Both the position numbers and the translations under genes were made by a program. 28,603 nt of DNA from a virus. Each line of letters begins with the position of its first letter. The first letter of the stretch is position 1. The stretch lies in IMG/VR virus record IMGVR_UViG_3300018036_000047, positions 1 through 28,603 of that record; one strand, 5' to 3'. Below are positions 8,000-15,391 of this stretch, one piece after another. The notes beneath the pieces were generated by a model. It worked only from the letters and a program-made list of their open reading frames with translations, had not been told where the DNA came from and ran no database searches.

Positions 8000-9256
8000 A
8001 TGCAAGATTTTAAATCCATAAATGATTTTAGAAAAGGGTATCGCTATAGTAATATGGCGGAAGATCCTACATACTTGTCGTTCTTTTTTATGTTTGATTA
8101 CTATTCTGAAGAATCTCCTCTTTTTAATGGAGAGGCTCTTAATTATCTTAGAAATGTTATACAAGATGAAGAAAGAGCGACATCGCTTGAAAATTTTATC
8201 AAAATTTTAAAAAGAGTAAATAGTGAGCTTCCTTGGTTTTGGCAAAGTGTTTCTGGTTTAGATGCTACCCGAAAATATGGAAAACTTGCAGAACCTTATT
8301 GGGGAGCAGGTGATCCAGCACTTGAAATAAGTTGTTTAGAGACTGTAGAGCTAACTACTTCTGGGATGATAGATTTATATAAAAGAGCAGCCTTTGATTT
8401 TGATAGATGGGTTGAAGTTTTACCAAAAAACATTAGGCGTTTTAGAATGTGGGTTTGGGTTTCTGAAGTAAGAGATTTTGCGGTATCATCTGCTCAAAGA
8501 TTTTCAAATGGAGCCGCACAATTAACAGGTAATGAAAACTTAGACGTTTTTGGAAAAGATAATAGCGTTAAAAATGTTAGACCATTTTTTAAAGTAGAAT
8601 TAGGATATTGTCAATTTGATCCAGACTCAACTGATAGCATTTTTGCTGATCTTTCTAGGAGCCCATCTGAGCCAGCTGCTCCAAAAATTAAAATATTTTT
8701 TGAAAATGCTTCATATACAGGAGAGTATGCAAATAATGCCATTAAAGATGACAGAACTTTAGGCCAAATGATAGGTGACGTTGCTAAAGAAAAAGCGGGA
8801 CAGGTTGTTAGTGGTGCTATTGATAGGACAGTTGATAATGTTATAGCGCGAGCTCTTTTAGGAAATGTACATGGATTAAATTTGGCATCTTCAATTCAGG
8901 ATGCAGTAAGCACGGGGTCTATTAATGGTATTGCTAACCTAGTAGGAAGTGCTGTTGGAAATGGAAATAATTCTAGTGGACCTTCAATAGGACTCGGAGA
9001 AGTATACGACCCAGTACCTCTTAAAAATGAGCAACCGATTAATGCTAATGCGTATGATTCAGTTCCAGGTCAAAAGCCTCCTCTAAATTATGAAAACGTG
9101 TATTCAGGATCTAATATTGTTGATAATGAAACTTTAGAAAGTTCAAATGTCTATGATACTACGCCAACAGATAATGATTCCCTTGGAAAAATTAGTGTTT
9201 ATGATAGAACTGCACCGGATAGTGAAGGGCCTCTTAACGAAAATGCACATAAATAA
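8000..9256 (+). CDS. Probable tail-tube/hub-associated virion protein
   Basis: 418 residues, unassigned to a T4 gene. The N-terminal 190 residues look folded: YLSFFFMFDYYSEESPLF, then a helical segment LENFIKILKRVNSELPWFWQ, and the strand pair KNIRRFRMWVWVSEVRDF. I associate this order with tail-tube-fold or tube-cap proteins (T4 gp48/gp54 role) because of its place between gp27-like and gp5-like genes, but that is inference. Residues 250-330 are Ala/Gly-rich and helical (ASSIQDAVSTGSINGIANLVGSAVG). The last 90 residues are low-complexity with a loose repeat of VYD/AYDSVP-type segments. The stop overlaps the next start (TAATG). Confidence 0.5.
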   Translation: MQDFKSINDFRKGYRYSNMAEDPTYLSFFFMFDYYSEESPLFNGEALNYLRNVIQDEERATSLENFIKILKRVNSELPWFWQSVSGLDATRKYGKLAEPYWGAGDPALEISCLETVELTTSGMIDLYKRAAFDFDRWVEVLPKNIRRFRMWVWVSEVRDFAVSSAQRFSNGAAQLTGNENLDVFGKDNSVKNVRPFFKVELGYCQFDPDSTDSIFADLSRSPSEPAAPKIKIFFENASYTGEYANNAIKDDRTLGQMIGDVAKEKAGQVVSGAIDRTVDNVIARALLGNVHGLNLASSIQDAVSTGSINGIANLVGSAVGNGNNSSGPSIGLGEVYDPVPLKNEQPINANAYDSVPGQKPPLNYENVYSGSNIVDNETLESSNVYDTTPTDNDSLGKISVYDRTAPDSEGPLNENAHK

Positions 9257-9954
9257 TGTCAACAACTACAGAGTTATATAAAGACAATATTAGAGATACT
9301 CATTGGATTGGCGAAGTAGTAGACAACGTGGATCCATTACTTAACGGAAGGTGTAGAGTAAAAGTGTTTGGTAAATTTGATTTACTTCCAAATGAAGTTA
9401 TTCCATGGGCAAGTCCTATGAATCGAGATACTTCTGGAAAGCATTTTGTTCCAAGAATTGGAGACATTGTTGCTGTTAGATTTGATAATGGAGACGTTTA
9501 TCACCCTGAATATTGGTTTCAGGTTAATCAAAACGAAGCACTTAAATCGGAAGTTTTACAAAACAGTGCTAACCCAGAAAACGTAGTGTCACTCGTGTAT
9601 GACGAAGAAAGAGGGGTTAGATTATATTATTCCCCAGAAGATGGTTTAGTTATGACCACTGGAGAGTCCCAAACAGATGCCCCTATGATTAGATTTTCTA
9701 CGGATGGAGAAATATTTATTAACTCTGATAAAATCTATATTGCAACGTCTGGGACAGACACGACAGAGCCTGCAGTTAAAGGCCAAACTCTTGCTGATCT
9801 TTTATCTGAAATCATATCGCAGTTTAATGGACACACACATCCAACTGGAGTTGGACCTTCCGGTCCTCCGCTTCCGCCTCAATTAGGAGCGATGCTTAAC
9901 CTACAAACACAGATAAATAATAATACAGGACCTGGTTTTATTCAGCAAAAATAG
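9256..9954 (+). CDS. gp5-like baseplate hub/spike protein, OB-fold, no lysozyme domain
   Basis: 232 residues. Residues about 15-95 match the gp5/VgrG OB-fold pattern: HWIGEVVDNVDPLLNGRCRV, then IPWASP, VPRIGDIVAVRFDNGD and PEYWFQV. In T4 this domain sits on the gp27 trimer and leads to the membrane-piercing spike. A short beta region follows (GVRLYYSPEDGLVMTTG, MIRFSTDGEIFINSD), then GQTLADLLSEIISQF and the HTHPTG and GPPLPPQ segments common at the ends of phage spike proteins. Unlike T4 gp5 (575 residues), there is no lysozyme domain and no long VxGxxxxx beta-helix, so cell-wall cutting must be done elsewhere or not at all at the tip. It starts at the overlapping TAATG. Confidence 0.75.
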   Translation: MSTTTELYKDNIRDTHWIGEVVDNVDPLLNGRCRVKVFGKFDLLPNEVIPWASPMNRDTSGKHFVPRIGDIVAVRFDNGDVYHPEYWFQVNQNEALKSEVLQNSANPENVVSLVYDEERGVRLYYSPEDGLVMTTGESQTDAPMIRFSTDGEIFINSDKIYIATSGTDTTEPAVKGQTLADLLSEIISQFNGHTHPTGVGPSGPPLPPQLGAMLNLQTQINNNTGPGFIQQK

Positions 9955-9960
9955 TAAAAA

Positions 9961-10755
9961 ATGACATTTGATAAACTTATTGAAACCTACGAAGAAAGTT
10001 ATATTGTAACATCGTCACATAGCACTGTTGCCGAAAATATTATTTTGGCATGTGAGGATTTGATTGCAAGAAGTTTAAAAACATCAAATGATAAAACTTT
10101 TAATTTTATTGGAGAGATAGAAAACTCTGGAGCTAAAGAAAACTTAAAAAATGCTCTATCTAGTGGAAACGTAGTCAGTGCATGTTCAACTATAGATCCT
10201 ATTTTTACATCTAAAAAATCTGCTAAAAATTTTATATACGAGCATATTTCTGAAGAATTTAATAACATAATAGTACTATCTTCAATTGGATTATTTAAAG
10301 GCAGCAAAAAATTGTATGATGAGCTAGCAAGTTTTAATAAAGAGGGTAGTAAAAGACCTATTACTTCTTCAGGGTCTAATATAATAATTAGACCTAAGCT
10401 TATTAAAGAAAAGTGTGAAGACTACATAAAATCTTTTAAAATGAGTGTAAATGGTAAGATTATTGTTGGTGAATATTTTGAAGAAGACGTGCTAATGCAT
10501 GGAAATCAAGTTATTGGAACTGCTACTGAAGGAAATATTACATATAATATTGAAAAGTCCGGTGATTTACCAAGCGATAAACATGCTAGAGATTCTATTT
10601 TATTTACTCTTATTGAGGGTCTAGATCAAAGAGTTGATTCAGGAGAAGTATCTAAATATGAGGTAATTGAAGGATCTGGAAAAACTACAATTAAGACGTA
10701 TTTTAATGAACTTGATGACTATAATCAAGAATTAACCGTTAACTCTATTCTATAA
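9961..10755 (+). CDS. Hypothetical protein in hub module, 264 residues
   Basis: Unrecognised. It starts seven bases after the spike gene (GTAAAAAATG) and its stop overlaps the next start (TAATG), so it is co-translated with hub proteins. The N-terminal half is helical and mixed polar (NIILACEDLIARSL, NFIYEHISEEF). The C-terminal half has beta strands (GKIIVGEYFEEDVL, NQVIGTATEGNITYNI) and ends in a helix plus strands (STLFTLIEGL-like ILFTLIEGLDQRV, KTTIKTYFNEL). No signal peptide or membrane segment is seen. A chaperone or minor baseplate protein is possible by position. Confidence 0.55.
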   Translation: MTFDKLIETYEESYIVTSSHSTVAENIILACEDLIARSLKTSNDKTFNFIGEIENSGAKENLKNALSSGNVVSACSTIDPIFTSKKSAKNFIYEHISEEFNNIIVLSSIGLFKGSKKLYDELASFNKEGSKRPITSSGSNIIIRPKLIKEKCEDYIKSFKMSVNGKIIVGEYFEEDVLMHGNQVIGTATEGNITYNIEKSGDLPSDKHARDSILFTLIEGLDQRVDSGEVSKYEVIEGSGKTTIKTYFNELDDYNQELTVNSIL

Positions 10756-11468
10756 TGGCATTCGATTCTTTTAAAATTAATATGAATTTGTATTTTCAAG
10801 GAACTAACGGAACAGCGTCTGGTGTTATTCCAGCAGAAGATATGCCGTCTCCATTACTAATTCCGGAACCGGACCCTAATGACCCAACACAAACCGTTGA
10901 GGTTTTAGATATTGATTCTGAAATGAAAAAAACAGCTAATAAAATAGCTGAAGAATATCATTTAGCAATCTCTACTGCAAGACAAGAACATTTAGGTACA
11001 ATTAGACCTATTAATCCAGCAGTATACAATGCTGCAATGGAAACAGCAAAACAAGGAATAGCAACTGCGATATTAGGGGTTCTTAAGACTATGCATTCTA
11101 CTGGAATTAAGCCATCAATTCCTTTAATGTTGCCAATTGGTGCAGCAGTTGTTCTTTATTGGTCAACTACTCTTACTCCTGGATCTTTTTTACCAATTCC
11201 AACAATTCCACCAATAACAACTCCGGCCCCAGGAACTCTTGTTCTTTTCCCAGGAAACCCAGTTCCTGTTGCACGTGGATTTAAAAATGCATTTTCTAAA
11301 TATGATAATGAACAAGATTTTAACACTGCTCTTTCTAAAATGTTAAATGATTTAGTAGAAGGTTTTCAAAATCACTTAGAAACAATAAGTGGAATTTATG
11401 TAGGTCTTGTGCCTGCTCCACCTGTTTTAATACCAACCGTAATACCTTGGAAAGGAATCACGGTTTAA
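10755..11468 (+). CDS. Hydrophobic proline-rich virion-associated protein, 237 residues
   Basis: Unrecognised, though its overall build is familiar from baseplate regions of large myophages. The N-terminal 50 residues are polar; about 55-115 is helical (MKKTANKIAEEYHLAI, then AAMETAKQGIATAILGVL). Residues about 118-175 form a strongly hydrophobic, Pro/Thr-rich block: SIPLMLPIGAAVVLYW, then FLPIPTIPPITTPAPG and LVLFPGNPVPVARGF. The C-terminus returns to a polar helix (FNTALSKMLNDLVEGF) and ends with another Pro-rich hydrophobic tail. The block could be a membrane-interacting or tip-associated segment carried near the spike, but this is inference. The start overlaps the previous stop; the gene ends the hub operon before a candidate promoter. 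Confidence 0.55.
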   Translation: MAFDSFKINMNLYFQGTNGTASGVIPAEDMPSPLLIPEPDPNDPTQTVEVLDIDSEMKKTANKIAEEYHLAISTARQEHLGTIRPINPAVYNAAMETAKQGIATAILGVLKTMHSTGIKPSIPLMLPIGAAVVLYWSTTLTPGSFLPIPTIPPITTPAPGTLVLFPGNPVPVARGFKNAFSKYDNEQDFNTALSKMLNDLVEGFQNHLETISGIYVGLVPAPPVLIPTVIPWKGITV

Positions 11469-11470
11469 TA

Positions 11471-11478
11471 GATATATA
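11471..11478 (+). promoter_or_regulatory. Candidate late promoter motif GATATATA before the S1-like gene
   Basis: The 41-base gap 11469-11509 begins with GATATATA followed by ATATTGTATTAC. A small 5-bp hairpin TAATA (11477-11481) / TATTA (11485-11489) follows. The ATG at 11510 is 31 bases downstream with an AAAAAATAA leader. The motif is shared with the other long gaps. Confidence 0.4.
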
Positions 11479-11509
11479 ATATTGTATTACACTTTAATCT
11501 AAAAAATAA

Positions 11510-12793
11510 ATGTCAGAACAACAACGTAAAAGGATTACTACCTTAGATAAGGGATCCTTAGTATTAGAAGAAAAGTCTACTTCTAACGTAATCGAACAAA
11601 AGACTGAAGAAGAAAATTGGCTAACTCCTGAAGGAGATTTTGACTGGGAGGCATATGAAGCAACATGTATTACCAGGACTCGCACGCCAAATCCACACAT
11701 TAAAACTAACGGAAGAGATAAAGTTTTTTCAAGAGAACCATATGCTCAACAGCTATATGATACCTATTCAGCGCACGAAGATTCAATTAACCTAAGAACA
11801 ATTATTAATTTAGGAGACATTGTTGATGGAAAAATATATGGTGTGAGTGAACATTGGATGACTGTTGATGTCAGTTATCGAGAAATGGTTTACGTAAAGC
11901 TTTCAAAAGAACCTGGATCGGTTTTAGAAGATTATAAGCCAGGTGATGAAGTTGCAGTATTAATCACTGATCCTGGAAATACAGGAGTTAATTCGATGGT
12001 TATTGGTTCTATTTCTGGAGGAATGAAGCAAAAAGTATTCATAGATCTTCAGGCTGGCATTGATACCGCAGATACTGCATGGGTTGGTAAAGTTTCACAT
12101 ATGATTGAAAATGGAGGTTATATTGTTAATATCCAGGGAGTTGAATGTTTTATGCCAGGTTCTCTTGCCGGAATTAATAAATTACATGATTTTGAGTCAA
12201 TTATCGGCGAAGAATTATATGTTGTTCCTGTTAGTTTTTCAAATGAACGTGGAACAATTGTAGTTTCTCATAGAAAATACCTACAGGCGATGATTCCTAC
12301 AGAAATAGATAATCTTAAAGCTGATATTGAAAATAAGCAAACTGGATCTGTTACTGGAACTGCTAAATATGGTGTATTTGTTGAATTTAATAATTGTTTA
12401 ACTGGAATGATCCATATAAATGATTTAGATGAAGAAACTTTAAAGAACTTTAAATCTAGACAAATTAAACCAGGAGATTCTGTAGAATTTTGGGTAAAAG
12501 ATATTATTAGTAATTCTAAGATTACTTTAAGCCAAAAGGCCGAGACGATTAACAATCCCTGGAAAGATATAGAAAAAAGATTTAAAATTCCATGTGTTGT
12601 AGAAGCCAAAGTAAAAACTAAAAAAGATTATGGTATTTTTATAACCGTAGAAGAAGGTTTGGTTGGATTATTACACGTTAGTGAATTGCCAGATGGTATC
12701 ATAGATCTTTATAACTCGGGAGATTCCATAACTGTACAAATAAGTAGAGTCGATAAAGATTCTCAAAAGATCTTCTTAAAACTTCCTGAATAA
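11510..12793 (+). CDS. Phage ribosomal-protein-S1-like protein with four S1 domains
   Basis: 427 residues with four S1 RNA-binding (OB-fold) repeats at about 98-168, 190-258, 277-345 and 360-427. Clear signatures are GYIVNIQGVECFMPGSLAG (repeat 2), KYGVFVEFNNCLTGMIHIND (repeat 3) and DYGIFITVEEGLVGLLHVSE (repeat 4). The N-terminal 97 residues carry FDWEAYE (44-50), and NNPWKDIEKRFKI lies before repeat 4. Both resemble host S1 of Bacteroidota (FDWxxxE at the start; PW-linkers between repeats), which usually has about six repeats. S1 binds mRNA and, on the 30S subunit, brings leaders to the ribosome. The phage copy may steer host ribosomes to its SD-less late mRNAs or protect RNA. It has its own candidate promoter and is not an obvious virion protein, though a virion role is not excluded. 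Confidence 0.85.
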   Translation: MSEQQRKRITTLDKGSLVLEEKSTSNVIEQKTEEENWLTPEGDFDWEAYEATCITRTRTPNPHIKTNGRDKVFSREPYAQQLYDTYSAHEDSINLRTIINLGDIVDGKIYGVSEHWMTVDVSYREMVYVKLSKEPGSVLEDYKPGDEVAVLITDPGNTGVNSMVIGSISGGMKQKVFIDLQAGIDTADTAWVGKVSHMIENGGYIVNIQGVECFMPGSLAGINKLHDFESIIGEELYVVPVSFSNERGTIVVSHRKYLQAMIPTEIDNLKADIENKQTGSVTGTAKYGVFVEFNNCLTGMIHINDLDEETLKNFKSRQIKPGDSVEFWVKDIISNSKITLSQKAETINNPWKDIEKRFKIPCVVEAKVKTKKDYGIFITVEEGLVGLLHVSELPDGIIDLYNSGDSITVQISRVDKDSQKIFLKLPE

Positions 12794-12799
12794 GTTCAC

Positions 12800-12847
12800 T
12801 CAACTACTTATGATATATACAATAGAGTATAATATCATATTAGTTGA
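12800..12847 (+). promoter_or_regulatory. Candidate late promoter within an interrupted inverted repeat
   Basis: GATATATA lies at 12812-12819, followed by TAGAGTATA (12823-12831), which also occurs at 26460-26468. The outer arms TCAACTA (12800-12806) and TAGTTGA (12841-12847) pair, and the inner arms TATGATAT (12809-12816) and ATATCATA (12832-12839) pair, separated by a 2-by-1 mismatch. The right arm reaches the A of the next gene's ATG. Confidence 0.45.
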
Positions 12848-14157
12848 TGCAAACATTAAATAAAAATTCAGATAGAAATTCAATACTCAATGCTTCTCAA
12901 ATAGGCGTTGAGTTTGAATTCTACTCAAATCACGATCTAGAAGAGACCAGAGATATGCTCAAGGTTCTTTTAGGTCGTGATATTCGTATTGAGACCAAGG
13001 CTCACTCTGACTTTCAGCCAGACGAAAAAACATTTAAAATAGAGCCCGACATGAGCGGGGGTAAAGGTCTAATTGAGTTAGTCACTGGAGCAGTACCATA
13101 TCGAAACGCTAGAATTATAATAATTAAAATGCTAGCATGGATTAGAGAAAATGGATATACTACAGAAAGATCATCAATCCATTTAAATTTATCATTCCAA
13201 AAACACTCATTGGAAGATAAAAATATGATTTCAAGAATGAATACTTTAAAATTTATTCTTGATTTTAATGAAGATCAAGTATACAAATTCTTTCCTAATA
13301 GAAAAGATTCTATATATGCCAAATCTATTAAGTGGATTATGCCAAAAAATGAATCATTTTATTTTGATAGCTCTCAAATTTCCCATAATAATTTTAATTT
13401 TCCAAATACTAAATATTATGGAATAAACTTTGATAAGAAAGTAAAAAATTATCTTGAGTTTAGATATATTGGAGGAAAAGACTACGAACATAGACAAGAA
13501 GATATTTTATATCTTCTTGAGAGATTTATTGTTCAAATTTGGAAGTCATGTTCAGACTTTAATTTTACAGAAGAAAATAGATTAGAATTAAAAAAGATTC
13601 TAAATAAGAATTTACCATATCGAAGCATATTAGCAAGTCATAAAAATATTAAGAAGTATTTTCCAGATATTCATATAATGGTTGATCTACAAGAAATAGA
13701 TGCTATTATTGAAATGCAGTGGGGTAGAATTAAAAATAGAATTGTCGATATTATATCTTTGGGAGGTTTAACAAAGGGTATTATTAATTATGATTCAGAT
13801 ATATCAAGACTTCAGATTAAAGATGGCGAATTTCCAGTGTGTTACGAGCTTAAAGATGTAGATTTAGTAGATTGTATAGTAGATGGTAATGTATTTCAAT
13901 CTGATTTTCATAATTGTAAGGTAGATAAATCAACATTAGAAAAATGTAATTTATACCAAAGTACTGAAATTTCTAATTCTAAAATAAAGTCATCATATTT
14001 TCATGGTAGTTGCACTGCAAAAAATTGCTACATATTTGGTACTGATGGCGTATTTAAAGGAAGAATGATTGGCGGTATTTTTAGAGAAGGAATGATTGAT
14101 GATTACGCAAGATTTGAAGATGCGGAAATTGTCGTAAGTAAAAAAATAAAATCTTAA
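12847..14157 (+). CDS. Amidoligase-like enzyme with C-terminal pentapeptide-like repeats
   Basis: 436 residues from the ATG at 12847 (a TTG three bases earlier is less likely). The N-terminal domain matches the amidoligase (glutamine-synthetase-like COOH-NH2 ligase) pattern: IGVEFEFY at 19-26 with acidic E22 and E24, IEPDMSGG then IELVTGAVPY (65-85), SIHLNLSF (110-117), and a later LEFRYIGG near 202-210. Family members join a carboxylate to an amine with ATP, making peptide-like bonds on proteins or small molecules. Residues about 335-400 form a different unit of five-residue steps with V/F/L/I at regular places (VDGNV FQSDF HNCKV DKSTL EKCNL), which predicts a right-handed beta helix. It follows the S1-like gene and is followed after one base by wedge-module genes. 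The substrate is unknown. Confidence 0.65.
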   Translation: MQTLNKNSDRNSILNASQIGVEFEFYSNHDLEETRDMLKVLLGRDIRIETKAHSDFQPDEKTFKIEPDMSGGKGLIELVTGAVPYRNARIIIIKMLAWIRENGYTTERSSIHLNLSFQKHSLEDKNMISRMNTLKFILDFNEDQVYKFFPNRKDSIYAKSIKWIMPKNESFYFDSSQISHNNFNFPNTKYYGINFDKKVKNYLEFRYIGGKDYEHRQEDILYLLERFIVQIWKSCSDFNFTEENRLELKKILNKNLPYRSILASHKNIKKYFPDIHIMVDLQEIDAIIEMQWGRIKNRIVDIISLGGLTKGIINYDSDISRLQIKDGEFPVCYELKDVDLVDCIVDGNVFQSDFHNCKVDKSTLEKCNLYQSTEISNSKIKSSYFHGSCTAKNCYIFGTDGVFKGRMIGGIFREGMIDDYARFEDAEIVVSKKIKS

Positions 14158-14158
14158 A

Positions 14159-15001
14159 ATGGGAGAAATTAGAAGTGGTAGTGTTGGTAGTGCTAGTACT
14201 CCTAGGGATTTTGGAAATGATTGTTTAAATTCGTTTCTAGATGAACTAGGCGATGAAATTACAGGAGCATGTATGGTGCCTGTAAATTTACCAACCCGCG
14301 AAATTGTTAACATTATTAATAGGGCTAAAAAGTGGTTCTATAAAAACTATGAATATTCTGTTCAAGAGAACTTTTATCATGTTCCGCATGAAGTTTTTGA
14401 AAGTGAATATTTTAAATCGCACAGGGCTTTACATCTCCCAGGTGCTGATAGCTCAGGAGCTGGTGAAGTATTTTCTATATTTGGACTTTGGGATTTAAGT
14501 AGTGGTTGGCAGAATGCGGGATCTAGTTTAGATTTTAGATTTAGTGCAGAAGGAGACTTTACTCTAGATAGAATGTTATTTAAAAATGCATATGAAGGTT
14601 CAGGACCTGCTGAGTTTGCTGAGCAGCTTCAATACTATGTTGTTAATAGGTCGCTAATGGATTTATCTAGACAAATTCTAGAGAATCCAATCTCATTTGC
14701 ATATTCACAATTGAACGGTGAAATTAAATTTATGGGTGACACTCCTAAGGGTGATGTTGTTCTACAGGTGTATGAGACTATCGAAGATTGTGCATTGTTT
14801 AATGATGAAATATTTTTTAGATATGTCAGTGCTCGAGTAAAACAATCATTGGGCGCTAAGCTTGGAATATTTAAATTCGCACTACCTGGAAATGTTGACT
14901 TTGATTATGATGCTATTAAATCAATGGGAGACGAAGAGCTAGCTGAAATTAAAGAAGAAATAAAAGGAGATGAAGGCGTTGACTGGATGTTCCACAGCTA
15001 A
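14159..15001 (+). CDS. Conserved-type phage virion/assembly protein, 280 residues
   Basis: It starts one base after the amidoligase stop (CTTAAAATG). I cannot name it. After a Ser/Gly-rich N-terminus, residues about 40-70 read PVNLPTREIVNIINRAKKWF, a helix-turn pattern seen near the start of many unnamed structural proteins of large myophages. The centre is aromatic and Gly-rich (VFSIFGLWDLSSGW); then LQYYVVNRSLMDLSRQI, a beta segment (VVLQVYETIEDCALFND), a helical block IFFRYVSARVKQSLGAKLG, and an acidic C-terminus (DEELAEIKEEIKGDEG). Its place just before gp25 suggests a baseplate or neck protein or an assembly factor. The description is from sequence; the role is inference. Confidence 0.55.
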   Translation: MGEIRSGSVGSASTPRDFGNDCLNSFLDELGDEITGACMVPVNLPTREIVNIINRAKKWFYKNYEYSVQENFYHVPHEVFESEYFKSHRALHLPGADSSGAGEVFSIFGLWDLSSGWQNAGSSLDFRFSAEGDFTLDRMLFKNAYEGSGPAEFAEQLQYYVVNRSLMDLSRQILENPISFAYSQLNGEIKFMGDTPKGDVVLQVYETIEDCALFNDEIFFRYVSARVKQSLGAKLGIFKFALPGNVDFDYDAIKSMGDEELAEIKEEIKGDEGVDWMFHS

Positions 15002-15017
15002 TTATAATAAATAGAAT

Positions 15018-15374
15018 ATGGAACTGTATATCAAAACACTCGGCGATCCTAATTTTAATCCTAGGGAACCTCATATAAAAAATGAGGTTAATCAATTGAT
15101 TGCTCAAATAGAAACTATCTTATTTACGAATAAGGGAGAGGTTCTTGGGGATGTTGATTTTGGATGCAGTTTAAATGATATGATATATGAATTAAATGCA
15201 AACGAATTTGCTATAAAAAATGAGATTGATAAGCAAATTTCTACATATTGCCCTTTAGCAACTAAATATAAAGTTGATGCTAAAGTTTCTTTTGTTAGAG
15301 GGCAGGTTAGAGATGAGGCATATATAGACATAACCATTGATAGTCAATATATGGTCACTGTTGCAACTACTTAA
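15018..15374 (+). CDS. gp25-like baseplate wedge protein
   Basis: 118 residues (T4 gp25 has 132). It has the gp25/GpW build: a helix (HIKNEVNQLIAQIETILFT), then GEVLGDVDFG at 40-49, LNDMIYELNANEFAIKNEI, and C-terminal strands (KYKVDAKVSFVRG, EAYIDITIDSQYMVTV). In contractile tails gp25 links the wedge core to the first sheath ring. It is followed after 17 bases by the gp6-like gene, the same order as in T4 and in contractile injection systems, which strengthens the call. The leader is AT-rich with AATAAATAG. A small hairpin spans codons 17-24. Confidence 0.8.
   Translation: MELYIKTLGDPNFNPREPHIKNEVNQLIAQIETILFTNKGEVLGDVDFGCSLNDMIYELNANEFAIKNEIDKQISTYCPLATKYKVDAKVSFVRGQVRDEAYIDITIDSQYMVTVATT
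15067..15089 (+). repeat. Perfect 8-bp inverted repeat in the gp25-like gene
   Basis: AACCTCAT (15067-15074) and ATGAGGTT (15082-15089) pair perfectly around a seven-base A-rich loop, near the beginning of the coding region. It may fold in mRNA. It is too weak and lacks a T-run, so it is not a terminator. Confidence 0.6.
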
Positions 15375-15391
15375 AAAATTAAAAAAATTAA

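Noticed and set aside
12844-12846. TTG as start of the amidoligase-like gene
   Set aside because: An ATG follows immediately and all other genes here start with ATG.
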